Below, in pieces: positions 33,372 to 42,886 of a stretch of 64,000 bases of DNA. The position numbers were made by a program, and so were the translations under genes. Each line of letters starts with the position of its first letter. Within the stretch, counting starts at the first letter, position 1. Origin of the DNA: Hyphomicrobiales bacterium (lineage in GTDB: Bacteria > Pseudomonadota > Alphaproteobacteria > Rhizobiales > Rhizobiaceae); assembly GCA_900469955.1 (NCBI GenBank), contig UBYX01000026.1:1-64000 (forward strand). Direction: 5' to 3'. The notes below the pieces were generated by a model, which was given only the letters and a program-made list of their open reading frames with translations, searched no databases and was not told the origin of the DNA.

Positions 33372-34921
33372 GGCGCGGCACCTCCGGGGAAAACCGACCG
33401 GATATAGGCCGACGGTTCGGCAAGGCCGGTTGCCGCCCTTTGCGAAAGATCCAAAACCGTCTCCGGAAACAGGCCGAAGAGAATGGAAAGCGCCGTCAGG
33501 CACCCGAGCGGCCAGGCGATCCGCCAGTCGCGCGCGATTGCCAGTTCGGGCGCCGGCTCGGGCCGCGGCCGCCAGAAGGCGAGCAGGAAGACGCGGGCAA
33601 GCGCAAGCGTGACGATGAAGGCGGAGATCAGGATGGCGGCGGCGAGCCACCAGGCGCCGATATCGAGTGAAGCCTTGAGAAGCGCCACCTTGGGCCAGAG
33701 GCCGGACAAGGGCGGCAGACCGGCGGCGGCGAGGAACAGGGCCAGCGACGCGGCGGAAAACCACGGCGCACGGCGATAAAGCCCGCCGAGACCGGAGAGC
33801 GACCAGGCGCCGCCGAGCCGAGCCGCCTCGCCGGCCACCAGATAGAGCGCCGTCATCGTCACCACCGAATGCAGCGCGTAGAGGATGGAACCGCTGACCG
33901 CCGCCGGCGTGCCGATCGCCACCCCCGCCATCATGTTGCCGATGCCCGCAATCACCACATAACCGACCAGCCGGCGCAGATCGTTCTGCGCCAGTGCGCC
34001 GAGAGCGCCGATGACCATGGTCAGCGCGGCGGAGACCGCCACGACGAAGCTCAGTTCCTCCCGCTCGACGGGGAAGAGCATGACGGTAACGCGGATCAGC
34101 GCATAGATGCCGACCTTGGTCAGCAGGCCGCCGAACAGCGCCGACACGGTGATGCGCGGCGTGTGATAGGAGGCGGGCAGCCAGAAATTCACCGGAAAGG
34201 CGGCAGCCTTCATGGCGAAGGCCAGGATGAAGAGCGCCGTCAGCGTGACGAGCGGGGCAGTCTCCCTGAGCCTTGAGGCCTTGCCGGCGATATCGGCCAT
34301 GTTGAGCGTGCCGAAGATCGCATAGAGATAACCGACGGCGATCAGGAACAGCGTCGTGCCGATCAGGTTGAGGACGGCATATTTCAGGGCGCCATCGATC
34401 TGCTCCGGTTCGGAACCGAGGATCAGCAGGCCGAAGGACGAGATCAGCAGCACTTCGAACCAGACGTAGAGGTTGAAGATGTCGCCGGTCAGGAATGCGC
34501 CGGAGACGCCGGCCATCAGCAGCATCAGGAACGGAAAGAACCCGTAGCGGCGGCCGCCCGCATCGATGTCCCGCAGCGCGAACACTCCCGCGGCGAGCGC
34601 CACGACGGCCGAGACGAACGCCATCAGCGAACCGAAGAGATCGGCGGTGAAGGCAATACCGAAAGGCGGCAGCCAGCGGCCCATGACCATGGTGATCGGA
34701 CCATATGTCGAGATGCGGATGAGCAGCGCCGCATCGAGGAGAACGAGCAGCGCTAGGCCCGTGATCGCGATCGTCCCGTGCAGGCGAACGGATTTGCGCA
34801 CCATCATCAGCACAGCACCGAAGCCGATCATCAGCACGACCGGCAGCACCACCAGCCAGTCGGCGAGTTGTGGGGAAGCGAGAACAAGGGCTGCGGAGAG
34901 ATCGGTCGAGGGGGCGGCCAT
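33368..34921 (-). CDS. phaD: Cation/proton antiporter subunit D
   Basis: A 517-residue proton-translocating subunit homologous to NuoL/M/N. The membrane motifs are GDIFNLYVWFEVLLISSFGLLI, carrying the essential Glu, and FAMKAAAFPVNFWLPASYHTPRITVSALFGGLLTKVGIYALIR (about residues 225-267), with the key Lys. It is preceded by a 238-bp gap that contains RIME-like repeats. Confidence 0.92.
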   Translation of the reverse strand: MAAPSTDLSAALVLASPQLADWLVVLPVVLMIGFGAVLMMVRKSVRLHGTIAITGLALLVLLDAALLIRISTYGPITMVMGRWLPPFGIAFTADLFGSLMAFVSAVVALAAGVFALRDIDAGGRRYGFFPFLMLLMAGVSGAFLTGDIFNLYVWFEVLLISSFGLLILGSEPEQIDGALKYAVLNLIGTTLFLIAVGYLYAIFGTLNMADIAGKASRLRETAPLVTLTALFILAFAMKAAAFPVNFWLPASYHTPRITVSALFGGLLTKVGIYALIRVTVMLFPVEREELSFVVAVSAALTMVIGALGALAQNDLRRLVGYVVIAGIGNMMAGVAIGTPAAVSGSILYALHSVVTMTALYLVAGEAARLGGAWSLSGLGGLYRRAPWFSAASLALFLAAAGLPPLSGLWPKVALLKASLDIGAWWLAAAILISAFIVTLALARVFLLAFWRPRPEPAPELAIARDWRIAWPLGCLTALSILFGLFPETVLDLSQRAATGLAEPSAYIRSVFPGGAAP

Positions 34922-34928
34922 TTATTGA

Positions 34929-35130
34929 ATCTCCCCTCGGGCCGAAACACCCCCCGCAGAGGGGGAGATCGGATGGCGCCCGCGTTCCGCCCAAATCAAT
35001 GGTCGCGAAGCAAGGCGTCGGCCGTGACACTTGGCTATAGCCGATTCTCCCCCGCCGATATGGAGCGGGGAGCGCGCCGGCCGTCGATCTCGCCCCTTGT
35101 GGGGAAGATGCCCGGCAGGGCAGAGGGGGG
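34929..35130. repeat. RIME-like palindromic repeat in pha operon (phaC-phaD gap)
   Basis: The copy at about 35084-35129 contains GATCTCGCCCCTTGTGGGG followed by GATGCCCGGCAGGGCAGAGG. A partial or diverged inverted arm lies at 34929-34972 (CTCCCCTCGGG to GAGGGGGAGATCGG). These are the words of the Rhizobium intergenic mosaic element family, here separating two subunits of one operon. Confidence 0.65.
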
Positions 35131-35159
35131 TATCTGGCGGAATGTACAACATCATCCCT

Positions 35160-35537
35160 TCAATACCCCATCGGCGGACGTTCTTCGTCTCGCGGTTCGG
35201 CAAGGCGCATCTCGTCCGAATTGTCGGTGCCGAGCTCCTGGTAGGCCCGGTAGGTCAGCACCAGAAGGAAGGCGAAGAAGGAAAAGGAGATGACGATCGC
35301 CGTCAGGATGAGCGCCTGCGGCAGCGGATTGGCGGCGCCCGCCGGCAAGGCATCCATGCCAGCCGGGATGATGGGCGGCACTTCGCGGGTCAGGCGGCCC
35401 GTCGTAAAGAGCAGCAGGTTCACGCCATTGCCGAGCAGCACGACGCCGAGCAGGATGCGGACCGTATGCTTCGACAGCATGAGATAGATCGCGGCGGCGA
35501 AGAACAGTCCGATGAGGATGGCAAACAGCGCTTCCAT
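35160..35537 (-). CDS. phaC: Cation/proton antiporter subunit C
   Basis: A 125-residue MnhC/NuoK-like subunit with three membrane helices and the motif IYLMLSKHTVRILLGVVLLGNGVNLLLF. The start codon overlaps the phaB stop (TGATG at 35537). Confidence 0.9.
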   Translation of the reverse strand: MEALFAILIGLFFAAAIYLMLSKHTVRILLGVVLLGNGVNLLLFTTGRLTREVPPIIPAGMDALPAGAANPLPQALILTAIVISFSFFAFLLVLTYRAYQELGTDNSDEMRLAEPRDEERPPMGY

Positions 35538-36043
35538 CAGCCCTCCACTTGCGGCTTGGGACGCGGTTTCCGAGGCCTTTTCGCCCGGACCGGCGGTGGT
35601 GGCTGTTCGCCAATGGCTTCAGCCCGTTCGGGTTCTTCCTGCTCCAGCGCCAGCGCAATGGAGGTGATGGCTCCGACCACCACCAGATAGACCCCGATAT
35701 CGAACGACATGACGGTTGCCAGCGGCACTTCCACACCGAGGATTTCCGGATAGATCCAGAGGCCCGTCATGAATGGCACGCCGGCGAAGATGGAGACCAG
35801 ACCGGAGAGCGTGGCAAGAAGCAGGCCGGAACCGGCGATCGCCATCGGATGAAAGCGGATCGCACGGCGCACGGCCGAAACCCCGAAGGCGATGCCATAG
35901 ATCGCCAGCGCGGAGGCGGCAATCAGCCCGCCGATAAAACCGCCGCCCGGCTCGTTATGGCCGCGCAGAAGCACAAAGACGGAAAACAGAAGCATCAGCG
36001 CGGTGAGCACGGGCGCGACGGTGCGCAGGATGAGCGTATTCAT
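35537..36043 (-). CDS. phaB: Cation/proton antiporter subunit B
   Basis: A 168-residue MnhB subunit with four helices, the motif LLRGHNEPGGGFIGGLIAASA, and a Pro/Arg/Lys-rich C-terminal tail. It follows phaA after a 232-bp gap filled by an inverted pair of RIME-like repeats, so expression downstream of phaA may be modulated there. Confidence 0.9.
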   Translation of the reverse strand: MNTLILRTVAPVLTALMLLFSVFVLLRGHNEPGGGFIGGLIAASALAIYGIAFGVSAVRRAIRFHPMAIAGSGLLLATLSGLVSIFAGVPFMTGLWIYPEILGVEVPLATVMSFDIGVYLVVVGAITSIALALEQEEPERAEAIGEQPPPPVRAKRPRKPRPKPQVEG

Positions 36044-36105
36044 CGAGACAGCTCCACCCATTGCAGTGCCGGACGGAAGCCCCAGAAGGACCGCCGAACA
36101 AGTCG

Positions 36106-36252
36106 CCCCCTGCCCTGCCGGGCATCTCCCCCACAGGTGGGGAGATCGGCGGGGCGCACCGGCACCGCCAAATTGCAAAGGTCAATGGGGATAGGCGTCT
36201 TGCGGTGATTCGATCTCCCCCCTTGTGGGGGAGATGCCCGGCAGGGCAGAGG
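36106..36252. repeat. RIME-like element, inverted pair (phaA-phaB gap)
   Basis: The left arm (36106-36148) reads CTGCCCTGCCGGGCATCTCC and continues to a GGGGAGATCGG end. The right arm (36211-36252) is its inverse (CTTGTGGGGGAGATGCCCGG then CAGGGCAGAGG). Each arm is itself palindromic. The 147-bp total with two large palindromes fits the published RIME1 architecture. Confidence 0.7.
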
Positions 36253-36275
36253 ATTGCGGGCCGCGCATGCCGACA

Positions 36276-38621
36276 TTATCGCCCCTCCCCAGATCCGGTA
36301 CGGCTGCCCGCCCGCACCCGGATCAGAGCCAGGACCGCAAGCCCGGTAATCATGACGACGGCGATCTCGCCCAATGTATCCGTGCCTCGGAAATCGACGA
36401 TGATGACGTTTACGACATTGGCGCCGTGGGCGATGGTCTTGGAATAGGCGTTGAAGAAATCCGTCAGCAGGTTGTCGAACGGGGCTTCCACCGACTTCAT
36501 CAAAAGCAGCGTGAATCCGAGCCCGCAGGCGGTGGCGACCACCGCGTCGAACAGCATCTGCCCGACCGGCCGGTGATCACGCGGGGAAAGCCTCAGCCGC
36601 GTCATGACCAGCGCCAGGATGACGACCGACAGCGTTTCCACCATGAACTGCGTAAACGACAGGTCCGGCGCGCCGAACAGCAGGAAGATCACCGCGACGG
36701 CAAATCCCTGGATGCCGAGCGAGACGATCGCCGTCAGCCGGTCCGTCGCCCGCACCACCGCGAGGATGCCGATCAGCGCGATCAGCAGGAAGGCCGCCTC
36801 CTGCACCAGCAGGTTTTGCGGCCAGGCGGGCACCCCGGGCAGTTCGCCGAAGACCAGGGGCGGCACGAGCAGCGTCAGGGCCAGCAGGATGAAGGTCGCG
36901 GTGATATAGATCTCCAGCCGCCCGGGCTGCACGAAGCGGGTGACGGCGACGGACAGCCGAACCAGCCCGCATATCAGGCGATCAAAGCCGCGATCAGGCC
37001 CCGGCCCGAGATTTTCGAGCGCCCGGACCATCAGCGCCCGGGCGGTGTCGAGCCGCCAGTAGACGAGCGCGCCGAGCACCATGGTGATAATGGAAAGCAT
37101 CAGGGGCAGACCGAGATGCGGCATGGAGGTAATGTCGACCGTCACCTTTTGATCGGTAATGGCGCTTGCCATCGGCGAGGAGACGTAGCGATGGGCAAGG
37201 CCGGAAAAGAGCGCCGCCAGCAAGCCGAGTGCCGCCAGCACCACAGGACCCAGCCAGAGGGCGGCCGGGCCTTCATGGGGATGTTTCGGGGTCTCGATGC
37301 GAGGGCCGAGAAAGGGTTTCAGCCCGACGGCAAATGCGATCGCGAACATCAGCGCATTGCCGGCCACTGCAAGGCCGGTGAAAAAGACGGCGCGGGGATT
37401 TCCCGCCGCAAGTGCTGTGTAAATCTCCTCCTTGGCGAGGAAGCCGAAAAAGAGTGGCAGCCCGCCCATGGACAAGGCCGCGAGCAGCGCCGCGCCGAAG
37501 GTGATCGGCATGGCGGCTCGAAGACCTGCGAGTTTCGTCAGATCCCTTGTGCCCGTTTCATGATCCACCGTGCCGGCGACCATGAAGAGCGCGCCCTTGA
37601 ACAGCGAATGGGCGATCAGATAGAGCACGGCCGCTTCGACCGCATGCGGCGCGCCGAAGCCGGTGAGCATGACGAGAAGGCCGAGTGAGGCCATGGTCGT
37701 ATAGGCGAGCATCAGCTTCAGGTCCGTCTGCCGGACGGCAAGAAGCGTGCCTGATATCAGCGTGATGCCGCCGAAGAACGGCAACAGGATTTCCCAGGCG
37801 GGCGTTTGCCCCATCACCGGGTTCAGCCGCATCAGCAGATAGACGCCCGCCTTCACCATAGTCGCCGAATGCAGATAGGCGGACACCGGCGTCGGCGCCT
37901 CCATGGCGTTCGGCAGCCAGAAATGGAACGGAAACTGGGCCGATTTGGTGAAGGCGCCGGCCAGAACCAGAACGAGTGCGGCCAGATAGAAGGGGCTTTC
38001 GCGCAGACCGTTTTCCAGATGGACGAGCAGCGAAAGCTGTGTCACCCCGGTGATATTCCAGAGAAAGACGAGACCGGCGAGCAGGCAGAGCCCGCCGCCG
38101 CCGGTCACCACCAGCGCCTGCAGAGCGGCGCGGCGCGCGGCCTCCCGCTCATGGTCGAAACCGATCAGCAGGAAGGAGGTGATGGAGGTGAGTTCCCAAT
38201 AGACGAAAAGCATCAGGAAACTGTCGGAGACGACAAGCCCGAGCATCGCGCCCATGAACAGGAGAATGAACGCCAGGAACCGCCCCTGATCCGGATGACC
38301 TTTCATGTAGCCGCCCGAATAGATGACGATCAGCGTGCCTATGCCGGTGATCAGCAGCGCGAAGGTGAGCGACAGCCCATCGAGAAACCAGGAGAAGGAC
38401 AGGTTGAAGCTCGGTACCCAGGCATAGCCGCCGGTTACCACTTCGCCCCCGGCCACCTCGCCCAGGAAGGTGCAAAAATGCAGGAAGGCGAGCGCCGGAG
38501 CGAGCGCCAGGACCCAGGCGGCCCTGTCACCGAGAAAGCGGGTCAAACCGGGGGCGAGGACAGCGGCCAGGATGGGGAGAAAAAGGACGATGAATGTCAA
38601 TGCCGGCGCGTTGGCGGCCAT
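36276..38621 (-). CDS. phaA: Cation/proton antiporter subunit A
   Basis: A 781-residue MnhA subunit. The NuoL-like core carries SDSFLMLFVYWELTSITSFLLIGF and TKSAQFPFHFWLPNAMEAPTPVSAYLHSATMVKAGVYLL (about residues 220-258). A C-terminal MbhD/MbhE-like extension (FTQFMVETLSVVILALVMTRL, VNVIIVDFRGTDTLGEIAVV) follows. The ATG at 38621 has GAGGAGATGAC upstream. It is the first gene of phaABCDEFG, which maintains pH and K+ or Na+ homeostasis; in Ensifer meliloti the equivalent operon is needed for nodule invasion. Confidence 0.93.
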   Translation of the reverse strand: MAANAPALTFIVLFLPILAAVLAPGLTRFLGDRAAWVLALAPALAFLHFCTFLGEVAGGEVVTGGYAWVPSFNLSFSWFLDGLSLTFALLITGIGTLIVIYSGGYMKGHPDQGRFLAFILLFMGAMLGLVVSDSFLMLFVYWELTSITSFLLIGFDHEREAARRAALQALVVTGGGGLCLLAGLVFLWNITGVTQLSLLVHLENGLRESPFYLAALVLVLAGAFTKSAQFPFHFWLPNAMEAPTPVSAYLHSATMVKAGVYLLMRLNPVMGQTPAWEILLPFFGGITLISGTLLAVRQTDLKLMLAYTTMASLGLLVMLTGFGAPHAVEAAVLYLIAHSLFKGALFMVAGTVDHETGTRDLTKLAGLRAAMPITFGAALLAALSMGGLPLFFGFLAKEEIYTALAAGNPRAVFFTGLAVAGNALMFAIAFAVGLKPFLGPRIETPKHPHEGPAALWLGPVVLAALGLLAALFSGLAHRYVSSPMASAITDQKVTVDITSMPHLGLPLMLSIITMVLGALVYWRLDTARALMVRALENLGPGPDRGFDRLICGLVRLSVAVTRFVQPGRLEIYITATFILLALTLLVPPLVFGELPGVPAWPQNLLVQEAAFLLIALIGILAVVRATDRLTAIVSLGIQGFAVAVIFLLFGAPDLSFTQFMVETLSVVILALVMTRLRLSPRDHRPVGQMLFDAVVATACGLGFTLLLMKSVEAPFDNLLTDFFNAYSKTIAHGANVVNVIIVDFRGTDTLGEIAVVMITGLAVLALIRVRAGSRTGSGEGR

Positions 38622-38790
38622 GTCATCTCCTCGGTTGGAACCCCATAACTCCCCCGAGCACTCGGAAGGAATTGGCTTTCTAGGGTAAAGCTTTCCCCGC
38701 CTCAAGCAAAACCGGGCATAACACACAGGAACACGCTTTCCGAGAACGCTCCGGATGCCTATCTATGGGGAAAACGAAAGGATCCCGTCG

Positions 38791-39201
38791 ATGTCCGATG
38801 TCACCACCCCAAAAGTTCACAAGAGCGATGTGGAATGGCGCGAGCAGCTCTCCTCCGAGCAGTATCGCATCCTCAGGCAGGCCGGCACCGAGCGCGCCTT
38901 CACCGGCCCCTTCTGGAACAGCAAGGAAAAGGGTGTCTACCACTGCGCCGGCTGCGGGGAGAAACTCTTCATCTCCGACACAAAGTTCGATTCCGGCTGC
39001 GGCTGGCCGAGCTATTTCGAGCCGGTCAAGCCGGGTGCGGTGGCGGAATACAGCGACAATTCGCATGGCATGGTCCGCACGGAAGTGCGCTGCGCCAATT
39101 GCGGCGGTCACCTCGGCCACGTCTTTCCGGACGGCCCCCCGCCGACCGGCCTGCGTTACTGCATCAACGGCCATGCGATGACCTTCGAGCCGCTGAAGTA
39201 A
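38791..39201 (+). CDS. msrB: Peptide-methionine (R)-S-oxide reductase
   Basis: A 136-residue MsrB. It has zinc-binding CAGC and CANC pairs, FDSGCGWPSYF, GHLGHVFPDGPPPTGLRYCINGHAM with the catalytic Cys in RYC, and the substrate-binding His. It repairs methionine R-sulfoxide in proteins. The ATG at 38791 gives the standard start. It is divergent from phaA. Confidence 0.95.
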   Translation: MSDVTTPKVHKSDVEWREQLSSEQYRILRQAGTERAFTGPFWNSKEKGVYHCAGCGEKLFISDTKFDSGCGWPSYFEPVKPGAVAEYSDNSHGMVRTEVRCANCGGHLGHVFPDGPPPTGLRYCINGHAMTFEPLK

Positions 39202-39245
39202 TAGAGGAGGCGCCGGTCCGCGCCTTTCAGAATCGGTGGGGCCTC

Positions 39246-40052
39246 CTACGCGGCCCCGCCACGGATGGTCCAGGCCCTTGCCCGGAAGGCAATGGAGCCG
39301 TCGCTCTCGTAGTGAAGATCGGCCTCCAGTTTTTCCTTGAGCCGTTGCCGCCGTTCGGCCGGCAGGCTGACGCAGTAACCGGGCGCCGGCCCCGCGCCGA
39401 GTGTAAAGGGGCGCCAGAAATCTTCAAAATTCTTGAAGCGCGTCGGAACCTCGACCTCGCCCGCTTCGACATCCGCCCATCCCGATTGCCGCGCCAGATC
39501 GGCCAGCTGATCCTGGGTGCAGAAGGGGAAGCGGCGGTCCTCGCTAAGCTCGCGGGCATCAGCGTCCAGCGCGCCGGCTGCCGTCCAGAACGCGCGCATA
39601 AACCCCATCCCGCCGCCCGGATAGTCCCAGACATAGAAGGCGAGCGTGGCACCCGCCCTCGCGACACGCGCCATTTCCTGCAAGGCCTTTTGCCGGTCGG
39701 GAACGAAGTTGACCATCAACCCGGAAACCACGATATCCATCGTGCCCGAAGAGAGCGACAGGGCTTGCGCGTCGCCCACGCGAAACTCAGCGCGCGGATC
39801 CTCCCCATTCGCCCTCGCCTTGTTCAGGAACCCTTCCGACGGATCGATGCCGATCAGGCTTCGAGGATCGCAGTCGGCGAGGATCGCCGCCGACAGCGCG
39901 CCCGTGCCGCAGCCGACCTCCAGCCAGTCAAGCTTGCGGCCGGGCCTGAGCCATTCGAGGAAAAGCGGCGCGACCTGTCGGCTCCATCGGCCCATATAGA
40001 GATCGTAGCTGTCGCCCATCTCCCATGCATCATGCCGGGAAGCTTCGGTCAT
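39246..40052 (-). CDS. Class I SAM-dependent methyltransferase
   Basis: 268 residues. Motif I is WLEVGCGTGALS, motif II LIGIDPSEGFL, and acidic motif VGDAQAL; a variable C-terminal substrate domain follows. It resembles UbiE/Coq5-like small-molecule methyltransferases, but the substrate cannot be inferred. The ATG at 40052 is chosen because longer frames lack support. Confidence 0.82.
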   Translation of the reverse strand: MTEASRHDAWEMGDSYDLYMGRWSRQVAPLFLEWLRPGRKLDWLEVGCGTGALSAAILADCDPRSLIGIDPSEGFLNKARANGEDPRAEFRVGDAQALSLSSGTMDIVVSGLMVNFVPDRQKALQEMARVARAGATLAFYVWDYPGGGMGFMRAFWTAAGALDADARELSEDRRFPFCTQDQLADLARQSGWADVEAGEVEVPTRFKNFEDFWRPFTLGAGPAPGYCVSLPAERRQRLKEKLEADLHYESDGSIAFRARAWTIRGGAA

Positions 40053-40144
40053 TGCCCATCCTCCGCCAATGTGCGCCCGGATGATACGTGCGTCCGCCCT
40101 CCCCGAAAATAGTCCGAGGGAGGTAGACCGGCAGATGGAGGCCC

Positions 40145-41020
40145 TCAACCCTGGCCGGGTAGCTCCACCGTGAAGGCAAACCGTGCCTTTTTGCCCGGCT
40201 GCAAGATGACGCTGTAGGGACGCTCGGCGAGGTCGTCGGAACCGCCGAGTTGGGCCGCCGTGCCATGCCAGGGCTCGATGCAGATGAAGGGTGCGCCGGG
40301 TTTTTGCCAGAGCGCCAGATTCGGCAGGTTTTCGAAGGAGAACCTGAGCGCCGGCCCACCCTCGGCGGCATAGACGAGACCTTCGCCGGCGCCTTCTGGA
40401 AAGATCATCGCGTCGGCCTCGAACATGGCATGATCGAGCGTGAGCCGGCCCGCCTTGAAGGGCGAAGCAAGCTTTTCGGGGTCTATCAATCCATTGCCGA
40501 GGCGTACGAGCGCCGGTTCGGCATGGTTGTCGAGCGTCACGGTATGAGCCTGCCCCTCAGCGCCCGGCAGCGGCCAGAGGAAAGCCGGATGGAAGCCGAG
40601 GCCGAAGGGCATCGGCCGCGTGTCGCGGTTTTCCACCTCCGCCGATACGGTGAGCTTCAGACCGTCCAGCGCGTGCTCAACCGCAAGCAGAAATTCGAAC
40701 GGATAAACAGCCCGCGTCGTTTCCGAGGCGGCAAGTTCATAGCGGCACATGGTTTGGCTGGAAGCGGCGAGCGAGAACTCCGCCCTGCGCGCAAAACCGT
40801 GCTGGGCCATCTCATAGGATCTGCCGTCGACGCTAATCCTGTTTTCCGGCGCCTTGCCGACTATCGGAAAAAGCGCCGGCGAGCGGCCATTCCAGAAGGC
40901 GGCATCGCCATTCCACAACCAGGAACGGCCATCGGTCGTCGTGAGGGTCTGCATTTCCGCGCCGAGAGAAGAGACATCGACCGTCAGATGGTGGTTTGCG
41001 ATTCGGGTCTGGCTGGGCAT
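40145..41020 (-). CDS. Aldose 1-epimerase family protein
   Basis: A 291-residue beta-sandwich sugar mutarotase-like protein with the LacX/YeaD-type start (TIANHHLTVDVSSLGAEMQTL pattern), LGFHPAFLWPL and FICIEPWHGTA. Catalytic His and Glu residues are plausible in HPAF and EPW. It probably interconverts hexose or hexose-phosphate anomers. The ATG at 41020 has AGGAGTCGCC upstream. Confidence 0.85.
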   Translation of the reverse strand: MPSQTRIANHHLTVDVSSLGAEMQTLTTTDGRSWLWNGDAAFWNGRSPALFPIVGKAPENRISVDGRSYEMAQHGFARRAEFSLAASSQTMCRYELAASETTRAVYPFEFLLAVEHALDGLKLTVSAEVENRDTRPMPFGLGFHPAFLWPLPGAEGQAHTVTLDNHAEPALVRLGNGLIDPEKLASPFKAGRLTLDHAMFEADAMIFPEGAGEGLVYAAEGGPALRFSFENLPNLALWQKPGAPFICIEPWHGTAAQLGGSDDLAERPYSVILQPGKKARFAFTVELPGQG

Positions 41021-41095
41021 GGCGACTCCTCTTGGGCTTGATTCTCTGGAGGTGATATCAGGGCCGGATGAAGCCCGTATCAAGGCAACAACTAA

Positions 41096-41476
41096 TCAGG
41101 CGCTGAGCGCGATCGGCCTCTCGGCCTGCTCTTCGGCCTGCTCCTCAGCCTTCTGGGCCATGCGAATCTCGTAGCCCTTGCCCCAGTCCGCCATGACGCC
41201 GACGGCGTGGTTGAGGCTGCGGCCGAATTCCGTCGCCGAATATTCCACCCGCTGCACTTTTCCCGGAAACACCTCGCGGCGGATCAGATCATCCGCCTCC
41301 ATCTCGCGAAGCTGCTGAGCGAGAACCTTTTCGCTGACGCCCGCCAGGATGCGCCTCAACTCGCCGAAGCGGCGCGGCGCCACGTTGATCTCCCAAAGGA
41401 TGTCGGTCTTCCATTTTCCGCCGATCACGTTGAGGGCGCTCGCAAAGCCGCAATCGTCGTCCGGTAGCCGTTTCAT
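41096..41476 (-). CDS. HxlR-family transcriptional regulator
   Basis: A 126-residue winged-helix regulator with the HxlR signature: CGFASALNVIGGKWKTDILWEI, RRFGELRRILAGVSEKVLAQQLREMEADDLIRRE, VEYSATEFGRSL. The N-terminal Cys could be a redox or aldehyde sensor, as in other HxlR proteins. The C-terminus has a repeated EEQAEEQAE tail. It is divergent from the dehydrogenase gene, its probable target. Confidence 0.9.
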   Translation of the reverse strand: MKRLPDDDCGFASALNVIGGKWKTDILWEINVAPRRFGELRRILAGVSEKVLAQQLREMEADDLIRREVFPGKVQRVEYSATEFGRSLNHAVGVMADWGKGYEIRMAQKAEEQAEEQAERPIALSA

Positions 41477-41583
41477 CCTTGATCTCCTAACCTCAACGTA
41501 ACCGCTTACCCGAAGGTGCGTAATTTACCGCCAACCGGCCGGCAGCCATATCAGACGGCGTCTTAAATATGGAGTTCGACCCG

Positions 41584-42462
41584 ATGACCACAATAGGTTT
41601 TCTCGGCGCCGGCCGGATGGGCACAGCGCTTGTCAGGACACTGTTGAAAAACGGCCATGACGTGCATGTCTGGAACAGGACGCCGGAAAAGGCCGAAGCG
41701 CTTGCTGCTTTCGGCGCGAGGGCGAAGGCGACGCCGGAAGAGGCGATCAGCGGCGCGGACATGGCGATCGTCAATCTGCTCGACTATGCCGCGTCCGACG
41801 CGCAGCTGCGCCGGCCTGCAGTGACGGAGGCGCTGAAGGGCAAGCTTCTGGTGCAGCTTACCTCCGGCTCGCCGATGACCGGCCGGGAAACCGGTGAGTG
41901 GGCGACCAGTAACGGCATCGCCTATCTCGACGGAGCGATCATGGCGACGCCGGATCTGATCGGCGATCCGGAAACACTGGTCCTCTACAGCGGTTCGCGA
42001 CCGGATTTCGAACAGCTCGAGGCGTTGTTTATGTGCCTCGGTGGCAAATCCGCCTTCGTGAGCGAGGATTTCGGCGCGGCCTCGGCGCTCGACAGCGCAC
42101 TCCTCGCCCAGATGTGGGGCACGCTGTTCGGCGCGCTTCAGGCGCTCGCCGTCACACGCGTCGAAAATATCGACGCGGACACCTACGCGAACTTCCTGAA
42201 GCAGAGCCAGCCGGTCATCGACGCGGCGACGCAGGACCTCATGCAGCGTGTCCGCGACGGACGCGACCGCGGCGACGAAGACACTTTGGCGAGCATCGCC
42301 GCCCATAGCGCTGCCTTCCACCATCTGCGCGACGTCGTGCGGGAGCGCGGCATCAATCCCGCAATCTCCGACGCCTTCGGAAGCCTTCTGGAGACGGCGA
42401 TCGCCAAAGGCCATCAGGACGACGATTTCGCGATGCTCGCCCGCTTCATGGTGCCGTCGTGA
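41584..42462 (+). CDS. NAD(P)-dependent beta-hydroxyacid dehydrogenase/imine reductase-like enzyme
   Basis: 292 residues. The Rossmann motif IGFLGAGRMGTAL and the substrate segment LTSGSPMTGRETGEWA are followed by an all-helical C-terminal domain. The usual catalytic Lys of hydroxyisobutyrate dehydrogenases is not obvious (DSALLAQMWG replaces it), which points to the imine-reductase-like branch. The ATG at 41584 has GGAG upstream. It overlaps the GFA gene by 4 bases. Confidence 0.8.
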   Translation: MTTIGFLGAGRMGTALVRTLLKNGHDVHVWNRTPEKAEALAAFGARAKATPEEAISGADMAIVNLLDYAASDAQLRRPAVTEALKGKLLVQLTSGSPMTGRETGEWATSNGIAYLDGAIMATPDLIGDPETLVLYSGSRPDFEQLEALFMCLGGKSAFVSEDFGAASALDSALLAQMWGTLFGALQALAVTRVENIDADTYANFLKQSQPVIDAATQDLMQRVRDGRDRGDEDTLASIAAHSAAFHHLRDVVRERGINPAISDAFGSLLETAIAKGHQDDDFAMLARFMVPS

Positions 42463-42884
42463 CCGGCGACCGGGCCTCAGACCAGGCGGCAATCCGCACC
42501 GCAAGCTGCTCCTGCGGCGGCTTGCGGCTTTCCTTCCGCGGCGAACCGCTTCGGGTCTATGCCTGCGCCTGCCTCGAATGCCAGCGCGCAACCGGCACAG
42601 CCTTCGCCTATCGGGCGCGGTTCCATGCCGAGGCTGTCGTCGAGGACGTCGGCGAGCGCCGACGTTTCCGGCGCATGGCTGACAAGGGCCACTGGATGGA
42701 CCAGATCTTCTGCCCGACCTGCGGGACGCTCATCTACATGGAGGCGGAAGTGATGCCGGGAGCGCTCGTGGTTTCCGTCGGCTGCTTCAGCGATCCCGAT
42801 TTCGCACCGCCCGCAGCCCTCTTCTGGGCCAGACGGAAACACGGCTGGTACGAACTCGACGGGGCGATCGATCAGAAGGACTGA
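42459..42884 (+). CDS. GFA family (Gfa/CENP-V-type) zinc protein
   Basis: A 141-residue protein with the GFA zinc motifs CSCGGL, CACLECQRATG and FCPTCGTLI. These proteins bind zinc and have been linked to glutathione-formaldehyde adducts, but many are uncharacterised. The start is GTG in the GTGA overlap with the upstream dehydrogenase gene, so the two are one transcription unit, probably responding to aldehydes through HxlR. Confidence 0.88.
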   Translation: MTGDRASDQAAIRTASCSCGGLRLSFRGEPLRVYACACLECQRATGTAFAYRARFHAEAVVEDVGERRRFRRMADKGHWMDQIFCPTCGTLIYMEAEVMPGALVVSVGCFSDPDFAPPAALFWARRKHGWYELDGAIDQKD

Positions 42885-42886
42885 CC

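Noticed and set aside
32898..35030. 710-codon minus frame spanning phaD and phaE
   Set aside because: Only its last 157 codons are PhaE; the rest is an alternate frame of phaD.
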